The position numbers were made by a program, and so were the translations under genes. A stretch of DNA of 64,000 nt from Streptomyces lanatus (GTDB lineage: Bacteria > Actinomycetota > Actinomycetes > Streptomycetales > Streptomycetaceae), in NCBI RefSeq assembly GCF_014655715.1, contig NZ_BNBM01000001.1, positions 1-64,000 on the forward strand, in the 5' to 3' direction. The notes beneath the pieces are model-generated. The model was not told where the DNA came from, did not search any database, and worked only from the letters and a program-made list of their open reading frames with translations. This document shows positions 53,497-63,176 of the stretch, piece after piece (positions within the stretch are counted from its first letter, which is position 1; the number at the start of each line of letters is the position of its first letter).

Positions 53497-54438
53497 TCAG
53501 CCGCCGACGCCCCCGGCGTGCGCGGATTCGTCGACATGGAGGGTGAACACGTCGGGGCGGGCGTAGTGCCCGGTGGCGTCGAAGTCGAAGCGGGCGCGGG
53601 TGAGGTCGTCGAGGTCGAGCTCGGCGGTCAGGATGCCCTCCCCGTCGCGCAGCGGGCCGGCGAGGACCTCGCCGAGGGGGGAGACGATGACGGAGCCGCC
53701 GCCGATGAGGACGGTGTCGGGTGCGTCGCCCTGGACGGGGTGGAGGTCGGACGGCAGGGCGTCGCGGCGCATGTACTGGCAGGCCCCGAGGACGAAGCAG
53801 CGGCCTTCGAGCGCGATGTGCCGCATCGTGGCCTGCCAGGCGTCACGGTCGTCCACGGTCGGCGCGCACCACAGGTCGACGCCCTTGGCGTACATGGCCG
53901 TTCGGAACAACGGCATGTAGTTCTCCCAGCAGATGGCCGCGCCGATACGGGCCGTGCTGGTGTCGATGACCGGGAGGGTGGAGCCGTCTCCCTGGCCCCA
54001 CAGGTAGCGTTCGGCGGCGGTCGGCATGAGCTTGCGGCGCAGGCCCAGGTAGCCGTCGGGACCGAAGTGGAGGGCGACGCAGTAGAGGGTGCCGCGCTGT
54101 CGTTCGACGGCGCCGACGACGGCGTGGCAGCCGAGTTCCCGGGTGAGGTCGGCCAGGGCGTCGACCTCGGGGCCCGGCACGTCGATGGCGGCGGCATGGT
54201 AGCGGCGGAAGAGCTCGCGCCCGGCCGGGGTGCGGCTGCCGACGGTGATGCCGAAGTCCAGGCCCTTGGGGTAGCCACCGAGGAAGGCCTCGGGAAGGAC
54301 GACGACCTGTGCCCCGCGTTCACCGACGGCCTCCCGGACGAGTGCCTCGGCGCGGCTCAGCGCGGCCTGTGTGTCGAAGAGGGGAGCGCTCGCCTGGACG
54401 ACGGCGGCGGTCAGGGTGCGGCGTGGCTCGGAGGACAT
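53497..54438 (-). CDS. Nitrilase (carbon-nitrogen hydrolase)
   Basis: A 313-residue enzyme with the full catalytic triad: Glu50 in LPEAFLGGYPKG, Lys136 in LRRKLMPT and Cys170 in AAICWENYMPLFR. The CWENYMP segment is typical of true nitrilases (branch 1), which convert nitriles to acids and ammonia, rather than amidases. The ATG at MSSEPRRT has no clear ribosome site, and the preceding 37 bp carry two AT-rich repeats. It lies 87 bp downstream of tRNA-Pro on the same strand, behind that tRNA's terminator. Confidence 0.92.
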   Translation of the reverse strand: MSSEPRRTLTAAVVQASAPLFDTQAALSRAEALVREAVGERGAQVVVLPEAFLGGYPKGLDFGITVGSRTPAGRELFRRYHAAAIDVPGPEVDALADLTRELGCHAVVGAVERQRGTLYCVALHFGPDGYLGLRRKLMPTAAERYLWGQGDGSTLPVIDTSTARIGAAICWENYMPLFRTAMYAKGVDLWCAPTVDDRDAWQATMRHIALEGRCFVLGACQYMRRDALPSDLHPVQGDAPDTVLIGGGSVIVSPLGEVLAGPLRDGEGILTAELDLDDLTRARFDFDATGHYARPDVFTLHVDESAHAGGVGG

Positions 54439-54447
54439 GAGATCGAC

Positions 54448-54475
54448 AAAACAATCAAGCTGGAAAACAATCAAG
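54448..54475. repeat. Two AAAACAATCAAG repeats upstream of nitrilase
   Basis: The 12-mer occurs at 54448-54459 and 54464-54475, a 16-bp period. One copy forms part of the T-rich tail of the tRNA terminator on the minus strand. They might be regulator half-sites or a duplicated terminator tail. Confidence 0.5.
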
Positions 54476-54506
54476 GGGATGTATCAGAAACCTCTGACAC
54501 ATCCCC
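54475..54506 (-). terminator. Terminator of second tRNA-Pro
   Basis: GGGGATGTGTCAGA and TCTGATACATCCCC pair in a 14-bp stem with one mismatch, followed on the minus strand by TTGATTGTTTT. It starts 19 bases past the tRNA and is a textbook intrinsic terminator. Its stem sequence differs completely from that after the first tRNA copy. Confidence 0.82.
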
Positions 54507-54525
54507 TGACTTGCTCTGTCGCAAG

Positions 54526-54599
<74 letters not shown>

Positions 54600-54679
54600 G
54601 TGCCCGTCTGACCTGGGGTTTCCCCCGGCCGAACGTGCATGGAAACAATACCGCACTCGGGTCGGTGGTCGCGCACCCG

Positions 54680-55990
54680 TTATTCGTGCCCACGGCCTTC
54701 GGCGCCTCCGAGGCGCACGCGCTCACCTGCCGGCGCCGCCCGCGACGTCCTCGGCAGGTCCGCCCGCACCAGCCCCCGTATCGACCGCACCGAGAGCAAC
54801 GCGCCCGCGACGACGAGGCTCATCCCTCCGGCGACCAGCAGCACATGATCGGCGCCGAGCGTCGCGGCGGCCGGTCCGGCGAGGGCCTGGCCGACCGGCA
54901 TCATCGCGAGGGAGCCCGCCACGTCGTACGCGTGAATGCGGTTGAGGACATCGCCGGGGACCTGCGTCTGGACGCTGGTGGCCCACATCACGCTCCAGAA
55001 GGCCATGCCGGCCCCCGCGACTGCCGCGCCCGCCGCCATCGCCGGGACCCCGAGCCCCGCGCCGACCGTCACCGGGAAACCGGCGAAGGCGAAGAGGCCC
55101 ATGGCACCGGCGCGGAGCATACGGCGAGGCCGCAGCCGCAGGGCGAGCAGGCCGCCTACGACGGTGCCCGCGCCGAGGGCGGAGTTGATCAGGCCGTAGG
55201 AGCGGGGGCCGTGCTGCTGGACCACTTCCGTGGCGACGAGCGGCACGGTCGGGCCCCACACGGTGATCATGTAGAGGCACCAGACTGCTATGACGCCCCA
55301 GAGCCAGGTACGGGCTCTGAACTCCCGCCAGCCTTCGGCCAGATCGGCGCGGAAGGCCCTCGTTCCACGGCCGGCGCCGCCGTCACCCCGTGATCGGGGC
55401 TGCGCGGGCAGGCGTAGCAGCAGGAGGCACAGTGCGCTGACGGCGTACGTGGTCGCGTGGGCGGTGAACACGGCGCCGGGTGAGGCGAAGCCGACGAGCA
55501 GACCGGCGAGGGCCGGGCCCGAGAGCTGGGCCACCGCCTCGGCGATCCTTATGGCGCCGTTGGCGCCCTGAACGTCGGCGGCGAGCCGGCGCACGGTGCC
55601 GGCGACGCCGGGCTGGAACACGGCGCCCGCCACGCCGTTGACGAAGCCGATCGCGCAGATCTGCCACAGCACCACATGCCCGGAGAAGAAGAGCACGGCG
55701 GCCAGGGCCTGGGTGCACACCCGGACCAGGTCTGCGCCGATCATCAGCCTGCGGGTGTTGAAGCGGTCGGCGATGACCCCGCCGAACACGATGAGCCCGG
55801 CGAAGGCGGCCGAGGTCGCGGCGAGGGCGAGACCGACCGCGCCCGCGCCGTACCCCTGCTGCAGGAGGCCCGCGGCGAGGGCGACCGGCAGCATGGTGTC
55901 CCCGAGCTGGGCGACGGCACGCGCGGCGAAGAACAGGCCGAAGTCCCGCGACCACACCGGGTGCGCCCCGGCCTCCTTGCCCCTGCCCAT
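54680..55990 (-). CDS. MFS exporter, EntS-like
   Basis: A 436-residue protein with 12 hydrophobic helices. FFAARAVAQLGDTMLPVALA and the motif-A loop GVIADRFNTRRLMIGAD identify the DHA3/EntS group, which exports siderophores, macrolides or other compounds. Substrate is unknown. It starts MGRGKEAG and ends 80 bp before tRNA-Pro on the same strand. No siderophore genes are linked. Confidence 0.88.
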   Translation of the reverse strand: MGRGKEAGAHPVWSRDFGLFFAARAVAQLGDTMLPVALAAGLLQQGYGAGAVGLALAATSAAFAGLIVFGGVIADRFNTRRLMIGADLVRVCTQALAAVLFFSGHVVLWQICAIGFVNGVAGAVFQPGVAGTVRRLAADVQGANGAIRIAEAVAQLSGPALAGLLVGFASPGAVFTAHATTYAVSALCLLLLRLPAQPRSRGDGGAGRGTRAFRADLAEGWREFRARTWLWGVIAVWCLYMITVWGPTVPLVATEVVQQHGPRSYGLINSALGAGTVVGGLLALRLRPRRMLRAGAMGLFAFAGFPVTVGAGLGVPAMAAGAAVAGAGMAFWSVMWATSVQTQVPGDVLNRIHAYDVAGSLAMMPVGQALAGPAAATLGADHVLLVAGGMSLVVAGALLSVRSIRGLVRADLPRTSRAAPAGERVRLGGAEGRGHE

Positions 55991-56062
55991 GCCCTTCGTG
56001 CCCTCCCCCGACCGAGCTTCTCGCCCATGCTGACACGGGGCACTGACAACGCCCCACGGATT

Positions 56063-56422
56063 TCAGTCCGCCGTCGACGGCCCCAATTCCGGATGCGCCT
56101 CCAGCAGTCGGGGCGGTGCGGCCTGACGCCAGGAGTCGGCGAGGATGTCGCGCAGTTCGTCCTCGTCCTCCAGGGCGGCCAGCCGGGCGCGGACCCACGC
56201 GAACTGCGCCTCGTGGTCGGCGATCCAGAACTTCTCCGGCTCGGCCAGGACCAGTTCGTCGCGCTCCTCCTTGGGGCAGCGCACCGCGATGGAGGTCTCC
56301 TCCTCGGGCAGGGTGGCGAACATCTTGCCCGCGACCCGGAACGTGGGCATGCTCCAGGCGATCTTCTCCGTCGTGTCCGGCAGAGAGAGGGCGATACGGC
56401 GTACGTCTTCGGCATCCGGCAT
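56063..56422 (-). CDS. MmcQ/YjbR family protein
   Basis: A 119-residue protein. ALSLPDTTEKIAWSMPTFRV, KMFATLPEEETSIAVRCP and WVRARLAAL form the CyaY-like fold of MmcQ/YjbR, proposed to bind DNA. The ATG before PDAEDVRR matches the family N-terminus; the frame extends ten codons upstream without support. No operon partner. Confidence 0.87.
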   Translation of the reverse strand: MPDAEDVRRIALSLPDTTEKIAWSMPTFRVAGKMFATLPEEETSIAVRCPKEERDELVLAEPEKFWIADHEAQFAWVRARLAALEDEDELRDILADSWRQAAPPRLLEAHPELGPSTAD

Positions 56423-56526
56423 GAGACGCACCGTAGCGCCTGCCACTGACAATCACCTGGTGAGAGAGGTAACCGGGCCTGGAGGCAGGCCCGTCGAACC
56501 CTGGCAGCGGTGCGGGGCCGGTGCCG

Positions 56527-57039
56527 TCACACGTGCTTGTAGTAGAGCGTCGTGGGCCGGAGCACTCCCGCCGGGCTCGCCGCGTAGTCCGGGATCACCC
56601 CGGCCCGCGTCCAACCGGCCGCCTCGTACAGGCGCTCGGCGCCGCTGTCGGTCTCGGTGTCCAGGTGGAGGAGGCTGACACCGGCCCCGATCGCCGCGTG
56701 CTCGGCGGTCGTCAGCAGCCGGCGGCCGAGTCCCCTGCGCCGCGCGTCCCGGTGCACCATCAGCTTGACCAGCTCGGCGCGGTGGCGGCTGTTGGGTTTG
56801 GCGGGGAAGTCCAGGCCGACCGTGCCGACGGTCCGCCCGCCCTCCTGCGCCACCCACACCGCGATCCGCCCGGCGCCGACGGCCGCCGCGCGCTCCTTCC
56901 ACCAGGCCTCGGCCGCCGTACGGTCGAGGGGCGCCAGGAATCCGACGGAGGCTCCGTCGGCCACGGCGTCCATCAACAGGTCGGCCAAGTCCCCGATCAG
57001 GTCGAGCAGTTGGGCCTCGTCCACACGCTTCACGGTCAC
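56527..57039 (-). CDS. GNAT family N-acetyltransferase
   Basis: A 170-residue acetyltransferase. The acetyl-CoA loop is LMVHRDARRRGLGRRLLTTA, preceded by the strand TVGTVGLDF and followed by LHLDTETDSGAERLYEAAGW. The substrate is unknown. Its GTG start overlaps the stop of the upstream XRE-cupin gene (GTGA), so the regulator and enzyme are made together. Confidence 0.9.
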   Translation of the reverse strand: MTVKRVDEAQLLDLIGDLADLLMDAVADGASVGFLAPLDRTAAEAWWKERAAAVGAGRIAVWVAQEGGRTVGTVGLDFPAKPNSRHRAELVKLMVHRDARRRGLGRRLLTTAEHAAIGAGVSLLHLDTETDSGAERLYEAAGWTRAGVIPDYAASPAGVLRPTTLYYKHV

Positions 57040-57635
57040 GGCAGCACCACCGCCAGCACATACCGCACCGCCCCGGGTCCCGCACACCGGAACCGCGTCG
57101 GCCCCCACACCCGCATCCGCAGACAGTCCCCGGCACCCACATGGTGCTCGGCCTCCTGGACCGTCACGTCCAGCGCCCCCTCCAGCACCCAGATGTGCTG
57201 CTCCAGCCCCGGCACGGGCGGCCGGTCGTACGCGATGTCGGCGCCCTCGGCCAGCCGCCCCTCGACGAGTTCGGCACGCAGCCCGGCATGCGGTGGCGAC
57301 ACGGATCGTCGTACGAAACCGGAGGAACGGTCCTCCCACACCGGCTGCTCGGCCGCCCGCACCAGCAGCGCGGGCTCCGACTCGACCTCGCTGAGCAGCT
57401 GGGACATGGTGCGGCCGTACACATGGCACAGGCGGTTCAGCAGCGAGGCGGTGGGGCTGATCTCCGCCCGCTCGGCCCGGGACAGCGTCGAACGGCTGAT
57501 GCCGCTGCGGTCCGCCAACTCGCCGAGGGACCAGCCGCGTTCGGCCCGCAGCTCGGCCAGGCGGGCGCCGAGACGAGTGTCGAGGCGGGTGCCGGCCTGG
57601 TCCGGGGCTTGGCCACCCATCACTTCCTGTTTCAT
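57036..57635 (-). CDS. XRE-cupin transcriptional regulator
   Basis: A 199-residue regulator. The helix-turn-helix is RLAELRAERGWSLGELADRS continuing GISRSTLSRAERAEISPT, and the cupin includes GLEQHIWVLEGALDVTV and LGAGDCLRMRVWGPTRF-like strands (V-G-A-G-D-C-L-R). It is coupled to the GNAT gene. The start is uncertain: the ATG used lies inside a 35-bp palindrome, an ATG five codons later has AGGAAG close in front, and a GTG lies ten codons upstream. The palindrome suggests autoregulation. Confidence 0.87.
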   Translation of the reverse strand: MKQEVMGGQAPDQAGTRLDTRLGARLAELRAERGWSLGELADRSGISRSTLSRAERAEISPTASLLNRLCHVYGRTMSQLLSEVESEPALLVRAAEQPVWEDRSSGFVRRSVSPPHAGLRAELVEGRLAEGADIAYDRPPVPGLEQHIWVLEGALDVTVQEAEHHVGAGDCLRMRVWGPTRFRCAGPGAVRYVLAVVLP

Positions 57636-57663
57636 ATCCGGGACGTTATCCCGAATATGAAAC
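57629..57663. promoter_or_regulatory. 35-bp near-perfect palindrome over the XRE-cupin start
   Basis: GTTTCATATCCGGGA and TCCCGAATATGAAAC (one mismatch) flank CGTTA. The AT-rich ends stand out from the GC-rich surroundings. It covers the chosen start codon, so a bound dimer would block transcription or initiation. It is best explained as the autoregulatory operator. Confidence 0.65.
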
Positions 57664-57681
57664 ACCCGTGTTACGGGAGGC

Positions 57682-58584
57682 TCACTCCCCCGCCACTTCC
57701 TGGAGCGCCTCCAGCACCGGCCGGATCAAGGGATGCTCCTCGGCTCCCCTTCGTACGGCCGCGAAGACCCGGCGTGTGGGGGCCACCCCGTCCACGGGCC
57801 GTACGACGACCCCGGCGAGGTCCATGCCACGCAGTGCCGAGCGCGGGACGAGCGCCACTCCCGCGCCGGCCGAGGCGAGGGCGACGACGGCCCGGAAGTC
57901 GTCCGAGGAGTGTTCGAGGCGGGGCTGGAATCCGGCGTTCTCGCAGGCCAGGACGACGACGTCATGGCAGGGGTTGCCGGGGTAGGGGCCGATCCAGGCG
58001 TCCTTGGCCAGCTCCGCGAGGGGGACCTCGGGCGCGTCGGCCAGCCGGTGGCCGACCGGGACGACCGCGTCGAAGGGCTCGGCGTACAGCGGTACGTGCG
58101 CGAGGCGCGGGTCGTCGGCGGGGGGCGCCCCGCGGTACTCGACGGCCACCGCGATGTCGACCTGCCGGTCCAGCACCATGGGCAGGCTGGCGTCGCCCTC
58201 GGCGTCCTGGACGCGGAGGCGGATGCCGGGGGCCGTCCCGGCGAGGCGGGCCACCGCGGGCGCGACGACCAGGGCGATGCCGGTCGCGAAGGAGGCGACG
58301 GTGACCGTGCCGGCCGCGCCCGAGCTGTAGGCCGCGAGCTCGGCCTCCGCCCGCTCCAGCTGGGCGAGCACGGCGTTGGTGTGGCTGAGCAGGATCTCGC
58401 CGGCCGGGGTCAGCCGTACGCCCTTGGCGCCGCGCTCCACCAGACGGTGGCCGGTCTCCTGCTCCAGGGCGGCGAGCTGCTGGGAGACCGCGGAGGGGGT
58501 GAGATACAGCGCGGCGGCAGCCGCCGTCACGGTGCGGTGGTCGGCCACCGCACGGAGGATGTGGAGCCGCCGCGCTTCGATCAT
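57682..58584 (-). CDS. LysR-family transcriptional regulator
   Basis: A 300-residue protein. The N-terminal winged helix is HILRAVADHRTVTAAAAALY continuing LTPSAVSQQLAALEQETGHR, and the rest is the two-lobe effector domain (VDIAVAVEYRG, LVPRSALRG). It is transcribed downstream of kbl, 114 bp away on the same strand. Control of tdh-kbl is possible, but LysR regulators usually act on divergent genes and there is none here. Confidence 0.93.
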   Translation of the reverse strand: MIEARRLHILRAVADHRTVTAAAAALYLTPSAVSQQLAALEQETGHRLVERGAKGVRLTPAGEILLSHTNAVLAQLERAEAELAAYSSGAAGTVTVASFATGIALVVAPAVARLAGTAPGIRLRVQDAEGDASLPMVLDRQVDIAVAVEYRGAPPADDPRLAHVPLYAEPFDAVVPVGHRLADAPEVPLAELAKDAWIGPYPGNPCHDVVVLACENAGFQPRLEHSSDDFRAVVALASAGAGVALVPRSALRGMDLAGVVVRPVDGVAPTRRVFAAVRRGAEEHPLIRPVLEALQEVAGE

Positions 58585-58698
58585 GAGATCGATTATCGCA
58601 AGGTCTGGACCGGGCGGACGCCAGCCATCCAGCCGGGCATCAGCCGTCCGCCGGGCGTCGGCCTTGCGGCCGGGTGTCGATCTCGCAGCCGTTCGTCG

Positions 58699-59892
58699 TC
58701 AGCCGTCCAGTTCCGCCCGTGCCGAGACGAAGGCGTCCACGGCGCGGTTGACGTCGTCCGTCGAGTGCGCGGCGGAGAGCTGGACGCGGATGCGGGCCTG
58801 GCCCTGGGGCACGACCGGGTACGAGAAGCCGATCACATACACGCCGCGCTCCAGCAGGAGTTCCGCCAGGCGGGCGGCCCTCGCCGCGTCGCCGATCATC
58901 ACGGGCGCGATGGCGTGATCACCGGCCAGGATCTCGAAGCCCGCTTCCGTCATCCGGCGGCGGAACAGGGCGGTGTTCTCGGCGAGCCGGACGCGCAGAT
59001 CGTCCGCCGCCTCCAGCAGGTCGAGGACCTTGAGGGAGGCCGCCGCGATCACGGGCGCCAGGGTGTTGGAGAACAGATACGGCCGGGAGCGCTGGCGCAG
59101 CAGGGCGACGATCTCGGCGCGGGCCGCCACATAGCCGCCGGACGCACCGCCGAGCGCCTTGCCGAGGGTGCCGGTGATGATGTCGACGCGGTCCATGACG
59201 CCATGCAACTCGGGGGTGCCACGGCCGCCGGGGCCGACGAAGCCGACGGCGTGCGAGTCGTCGACCATGACCATGGCGTCGTAGCGGTCGGCAAGGTCGC
59301 AGATTTCATGTAGCGGGGCCACATAGCCGTCCATGGAGAAGACGCCGTCGGTGACGATCAGCCGGCGCCGCGCCGACTGGGCCTCCTTCAGCTGGGCTTC
59401 CAGGTCGGCCAGATCGCGGTTGGCGTAGCGGAAGCGGCGGGCCTTGGACAGCCGGATGCCGTCGATGATCGACGCGTGGTTGAGGGCGTCGGAGATCACC
59501 GCGTCCTCGGGGCCGAGGAGCGTCTCGAAAACGCCGCCGTTGGCGTCGAAGCAGGAGGAGTACAGGATCGTGTCCTCCTGGCCGAGGAACGCCGAGAGCC
59601 TGGCCTCCAGTTCCTTGTGCACCTCCTGGGTTCCGCAGATGAAGCGGACCGAGGCCATGCCGTAGCCCCAGCGGTCCAGCGCCTGGTGGGCGGCGGCGAC
59701 GACCTCGGGGTGGTCGGCGAGGCCGAGGTAGTTGTTGGCGCAGAAGTTGAGGACCTCGCCGGGGCGGCCGCCCGCGCTGACGTTGACGGTCGCGGACTGC
59801 GGGGTGTCGATGACGCGCTCGGGCTTGTGCAGGCCGGCGGCGCGGATCTCGTCGAGGGTGGCGCGCAGGTCGTCGCGCACGGAGTCGAACAT
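58699..59892 (-). CDS. kbl: Glycine C-acetyltransferase (2-amino-3-ketobutyrate CoA ligase)
   Basis: A 397-residue PLP enzyme of the alpha-oxoamine synthase family. The PLP lysine is in [15 protein letters not shown], with [15 protein letters not shown] and [20 protein letters not shown] upstream. It splits 2-amino-3-oxobutyrate with CoA into glycine and acetyl-CoA. It follows tdh by 39 bp, giving the two-step threonine-to-glycine route. Length equals that of E. coli Kbl. Confidence 0.95.
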   Translation of the reverse strand: MFDSVRDDLRATLDEIRAAGLHKPERVIDTPQSATVNVSAGGRPGEVLNFCANNYLGLADHPEVVAAAHQALDRWGYGMASVRFICGTQEVHKELEARLSAFLGQEDTILYSSCFDANGGVFETLLGPEDAVISDALNHASIIDGIRLSKARRFRYANRDLADLEAQLKEAQSARRRLIVTDGVFSMDGYVAPLHEICDLADRYDAMVMVDDSHAVGFVGPGGRGTPELHGVMDRVDIITGTLGKALGGASGGYVAARAEIVALLRQRSRPYLFSNTLAPVIAAASLKVLDLLEAADDLRVRLAENTALFRRRMTEAGFEILAGDHAIAPVMIGDAARAARLAELLLERGVYVIGFSYPVVPQGQARIRVQLSAAHSTDDVNRAVDAFVSARAELDG

Positions 59893-59931
59893 CTCAAAGC
59901 TCCCAGGAATGCAGGTGACTTACGCGGTGGC

Positions 59932-60960
59932 TTACGCGGTCCAGTCGAGGATGACCTTGCCGCCGCGGCCGCTCGCCGCGTCGGCGAACGCCGCCTCGAA
60001 GTCGCGGTACCCGTACCGGCCGGTGATCACGGGGGCGAGGTCGAGGCCGCCTTCCAGCAGCACGGACATCGCGTACCAAGTCTCGAACATCTCCCGGCCG
60101 TAGATGCCCTTGATGGTGATCATCGAGGTGACGACGCGGGCCCAGTCGACCGGGAACTCCTGCGCGGGCAGGCCCAGCATGGCGATACGGCCGCCGTGCG
60201 TCATGTTGGCGATCATGTCGCGCATGGCCTCGGGGCGGCCGGACATCTCCAGGCCGATGTCGAAGCCCTCGCGCAGACCGAGCGTGCGCTGTCCGTCGGC
60301 GATGCTCGCCTCGGCCACGTTCAGGGCGAGGCTCACGCCGACCTTGCGCGCCAGCTCCAGCCGCTCCTCGCTCACATCGGTGATCATGACGTGGCGCGCG
60401 CCCGCGTGCCGAGCCACGGCCGCCGCCATCAGACCGATGGGTCCTGCGCCGGTGATCAGGACGTCCTCGCCGACCAGCGGGAACGACAGCGCGGTGTGCA
60501 CGGCGTTGCCGAACGGGTCGAAGATCGCGGCCACATCGAGATCGACCGGCACACGGTGGACCCACACATTGGCGGCGGGCAGGGCGACGTACTCGGCGAA
60601 GGCACCGTCCCTTCCGACACCGAGGCCGACCGTGGCACGGCACAGGTGCCGGCGGCCGGCCAGACAGTTGCGACACTTCCCGCAGACCAGGTGGCCCTCG
60701 CCGCTGACCCGGTCACCGGGCTTGATGTCGGCGACGTCCCGGCCGGTCTCGACGACCTCGCCGACGAACTCGTGCCCGACCACCAGCGGGGTGCTGATCG
60801 CCTGCTGCGCCCAGCCGTCCCAGGACCGGATGTGCAGATCGGTGCCGCAGATGCCCGTACGCAGCACCTTGATCAGTACGTCACCCGGCCCGACGGCCGG
60901 TTCCGGAACGTCCGCGAGCCACAGCCCGGGCTCCGCCTTCTCCTTGACCAGCGCCTTCAA
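59932..60960 (-). CDS. tdh: L-threonine 3-dehydrogenase
   Basis: A 342-residue zinc alcohol dehydrogenase-type enzyme. The catalytic Zn residues are in GICGTDLHI and GHEFVGEV, the structural Zn cysteines in [15 protein letters not shown], and the NAD loop is [33 protein letters not shown] is specific for Tdh. It oxidises threonine to 2-amino-3-oxobutyrate, which Kbl consumes. A TTG start eight bases after AGGAG gives exactly the family length; no better start exists. A strong hairpin precedes the ribosome site. Confidence 0.95.
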   Translation of the reverse strand: MKALVKEKAEPGLWLADVPEPAVGPGDVLIKVLRTGICGTDLHIRSWDGWAQQAISTPLVVGHEFVGEVVETGRDVADIKPGDRVSGEGHLVCGKCRNCLAGRRHLCRATVGLGVGRDGAFAEYVALPAANVWVHRVPVDLDVAAIFDPFGNAVHTALSFPLVGEDVLITGAGPIGLMAAAVARHAGARHVMITDVSEERLELARKVGVSLALNVAEASIADGQRTLGLREGFDIGLEMSGRPEAMRDMIANMTHGGRIAMLGLPAQEFPVDWARVVTSMITIKGIYGREMFETWYAMSVLLEGGLDLAPVITGRYGYRDFEAAFADAASGRGGKVILDWTA

Positions 60961-60983
60961 CGCAACGGCTCCTGTGCGTGAGT

Positions 60984-61020
60984 CCCGGCTGCGGGCATGC
61001 CGAGGGAGCCCGCAGCCGGG
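60984..61020 (-). promoter_or_regulatory. 13-bp perfect hairpin in the tdh leader
   Basis: CCCGGCTGCGGGC and GCCCGCAGCCGGG enclose an 11-base loop and end 23 bases upstream of the tdh start, almost touching the ribosome site. It looks like an attenuator or a protein-binding leader structure. The remaining 260 bp up to the divergent GPP34 gene show no gene and no riboswitch I recognise; smaller dyads (GCCGTACGGC near 61045) occur. Confidence 0.55.
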
Positions 61021-61281
61021 GAGGGGGGTGGAATCGCTTAGCAATCTGCCGTACGGCGGCGCCCCGATCCATCGAGGATTTCTTAAGCGGCGCCACAGCT
61101 TTCCTTCACGCCCTCGACCCGACCGCCTCCGCTGAGGATCGGCCTCCCGCGCCGCATGGTGGTAATCGGCAATAGGCCGCACACCACGCGGACGGGAGCG
61201 AGAATCGGCGTAGGACACCCGGATCGCCGAGGTGGCCTGCCGCCCGCGCCCCGCACTGGGCCGACCGACCGGGAGCCGCTC

Positions 61282-61887
61282 ATGAACACCGCACGTGACC
61301 TCGCGATAGTCGCCCTCGACATGGCGCCGGACCACACAGTGGAGCAGGGTGATCTGTCGCTCGCGCTCGCGGCGGCCGAGGTGTGCGACCTCATCGACGC
61401 CCAGGCCCTCGTCCTGGACGGCGACCTCATCGCGCCCAGCGCACAGGCCCCCACCGGCGACCGTCTGCTGGACGAGGCCGCCTCGTCACTCGTACGACAG
61501 GAGCCGTACGAGTCGGTCGGGGACTGGCTGTGGCGCCGGGGTCGCGGACTGTCCGCGGCCTATGTCGCGGATCTGGAGCGTGTGGGGCTCACGGCCCGGC
61601 CCCGGGGCCGCCGGATACCACTGCGGGCCGCGCGCACGGTGCCGGTCGACTCGGCGGCCCGTCGCCAGGCCGAGGAGCGCTGGACATCGGGGGAACCGGT
61701 GCTCACTGCCCTGGCCGGCGCTGCCGGAATCCGCGGCGACTCGACCGATGTCGCCGAGGACCTCGCCGACGAGTCGGTCACCACTGTGCTGGCCGCGGTG
61801 GGGGACGCGGTGATGGAGCTGGAGGCGGTACGGCAGCGGCGGGCGATCGAGGACGCCGCGTTCGACAATGTGTGGCGGGGCTACTAG
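61282..61887 (+). CDS. GPP34 (GOLPH3-like) domain protein
   Basis: A 201-residue protein. [39 protein letters not shown] and [20 protein letters not shown] are the blocks of the GPP34 family. In eukaryotes GOLPH3 binds phosphatidylinositol-4-phosphate; Streptomyces members are numerous and their function is unknown. The ATG has GGGAG in front. It is divergent from tdh and convergent with the GAF gene. Confidence 0.87.
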   Translation: MNTARDLAIVALDMAPDHTVEQGDLSLALAAAEVCDLIDAQALVLDGDLIAPSAQAPTGDRLLDEAASSLVRQEPYESVGDWLWRRGRGLSAAYVADLERVGLTARPRGRRIPLRAARTVPVDSAARRQAEERWTSGEPVLTALAGAAGIRGDSTDVAEDLADESVTTVLAAVGDAVMELEAVRQRRAIEDAAFDNVWRGY

Positions 61888-61936
61888 ACGAAGCAGCGGC
61901 GATCGCGAGTCGGGCGGAGCCTGGCGGAGTCTCGCG

Positions 61937-62515
61937 TCAGAGGATCGGCAGCCCGTCCGCCTCCCGCCGCTCCAGCCGGGTGACCAGGTCCGCCGCCGAC
62001 GCCTTGATGGTCTCCAGCCCGGCTCTTCCCCAGGGGCGCGGCTCCACGTCCACGACACACACCGTGCCCAGCGCCATCCCCGTACTGTCGATGAGCGGCG
62101 CGCCCATATAGGACCGGATACCGAACTCGTCGACGATCGGATTCCCAGCGAAGCGCGGATAGTCGCAGACATCCTCCAGGACCAGCGCCTTGCGTCGCAC
62201 GACCACATGGGGGCAGAACCCATGGTCTCGCTCCATGTACCGGCCCAGCTCCGGCTTGTCGTCATCGGCCCGCGTAAGAGTCACCCTGTGCCGCACATGC
62301 AGCCCTGCGAAGAACTGCCTGTTCTCGTCGATGAAGTTGACCATGGCGTACGGCGCCCCGGTGAGCTCGGCGAGACGGTCCGCGAAAACGTCGAGGGCCG
62401 GGTCGGTGTGGTCGCCAAGACCCAGCCGGAGCAGCCGCATGGCGCGGGCAGGGGCCTCCTTGTCCTCGGGGGTGAGCAGCAGGCGAGCGACCGGGTGGGG
62501 TGGGCCGTGGCTCAT
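61937..62515 (-). CDS. GAF domain protein linked to conservon
   Basis: A 192-residue single GAF domain. APYAMVNFIDENRQFFAGLH, HGFCPHVVVRRKALVLEDVC and SYMGAPLIDSTGMALGTVCV are typical GAF strands. It may bind a small ligand and act as a sensor. The ATG at MSHGPPHP is 61 bp downstream of cvnD, so it probably belongs to the conservon transcript, where cvn operons often carry an extra effector gene. Confidence 0.87.
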   Translation of the reverse strand: MSHGPPHPVARLLLTPEDKEAPARAMRLLRLGLGDHTDPALDVFADRLAELTGAPYAMVNFIDENRQFFAGLHVRHRVTLTRADDDKPELGRYMERDHGFCPHVVVRRKALVLEDVCDYPRFAGNPIVDEFGIRSYMGAPLIDSTGMALGTVCVVDVEPRPWGRAGLETIKASAADLVTRLERREADGLPIL

Positions 62516-62576
62516 GGGCGGGTTCCGTCCCTGTGGGCGTACGTCATATGCGGCTCCGTGCGGGTGTGTGCGGATG

Positions 62577-63176
62577 TCACATGTGGGCACCATGGCTTGG
62601 CGCGGGTGCCGGTGTGTGGGCGATGAGGTGCCGTACCAGGGTCAGCAGGGTCTGCACACCGGAGCTGGAGATCCGCGCGTCACAGCGGACGATGGGGATC
62701 TCCGGGTCGAGGTCGATGGCGGCGCGCACCTCCTCCGGGTCGTACCGGTAGCCGCCGTCGAACTCGTTGATCGCGACGATGAAACCGAGGCCTCGCTGCT
62801 CGAAGAAGTCGACGGCGGCGAAGCAGTCCTCCAGGCGCCGGGTGTCGGCGAGGATCACCGCGCCGAGCGCGCCTTCCGAGAGTTCGTCCCACATGAACCA
62901 GAAGCGTTCCTGTCCGGGCGTGCCGAACAGATACAGGACATGTTCCGGATCGAGGGTGATGCGGCCGAAGTCCATGGCCACCGTCGTCTCGACCTTGTTC
63001 TCGACCCCTTCGAGGCTGTCGGTCGCTGCGCTGACCGTGGTGAGCAGTTCCTCCGTGCTGAGCGGCGCGATCTCGCTGACCGCGCCCACGAAGGTCGTCT
63101 TGCCGACCCCGAACCCTCCCGCCACCAAGATCTTCAGTGCAGTGGGGAAGGGGTCAGAGCTGTCGTCGTAGTCCAT
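62577..63176 (-). CDS. cvnD: Conservon GTPase CvnD
   Basis: A 199-residue Ras-like GTPase. The P-loop is VAGGFGVGKTTFVG, the switch II region FGTPGQERFWFMWDEL, and the base-recognition loop AINEFDGG (NKxD changed to NEFD). CvnD proteins are effectors of the four-part conservon membrane complex. It overlaps cvnC by 23 bp. Confidence 0.94.
   Translation of the reverse strand: MDYDDSSDPFPTALKILVAGGFGVGKTTFVGAVSEIAPLSTEELLTTVSAATDSLEGVENKVETTVAMDFGRITLDPEHVLYLFGTPGQERFWFMWDELSEGALGAVILADTRRLEDCFAAVDFFEQRGLGFIVAINEFDGGYRYDPEEVRAAIDLDPEIPIVRCDARISSSGVQTLLTLVRHLIAHTPAPAPSHGAHM

Noticed and set aside
57682..58584. LysR gene as proven regulator of tdh-kbl
   Set aside because: It is downstream and co-directional, with no shared intergenic operator; the link is only positional.
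60961..61281. Glycine riboswitch controlling tdh-kbl
   Set aside because: The conserved glycine aptamer core was not recognisable; only a single strong hairpin is evident.
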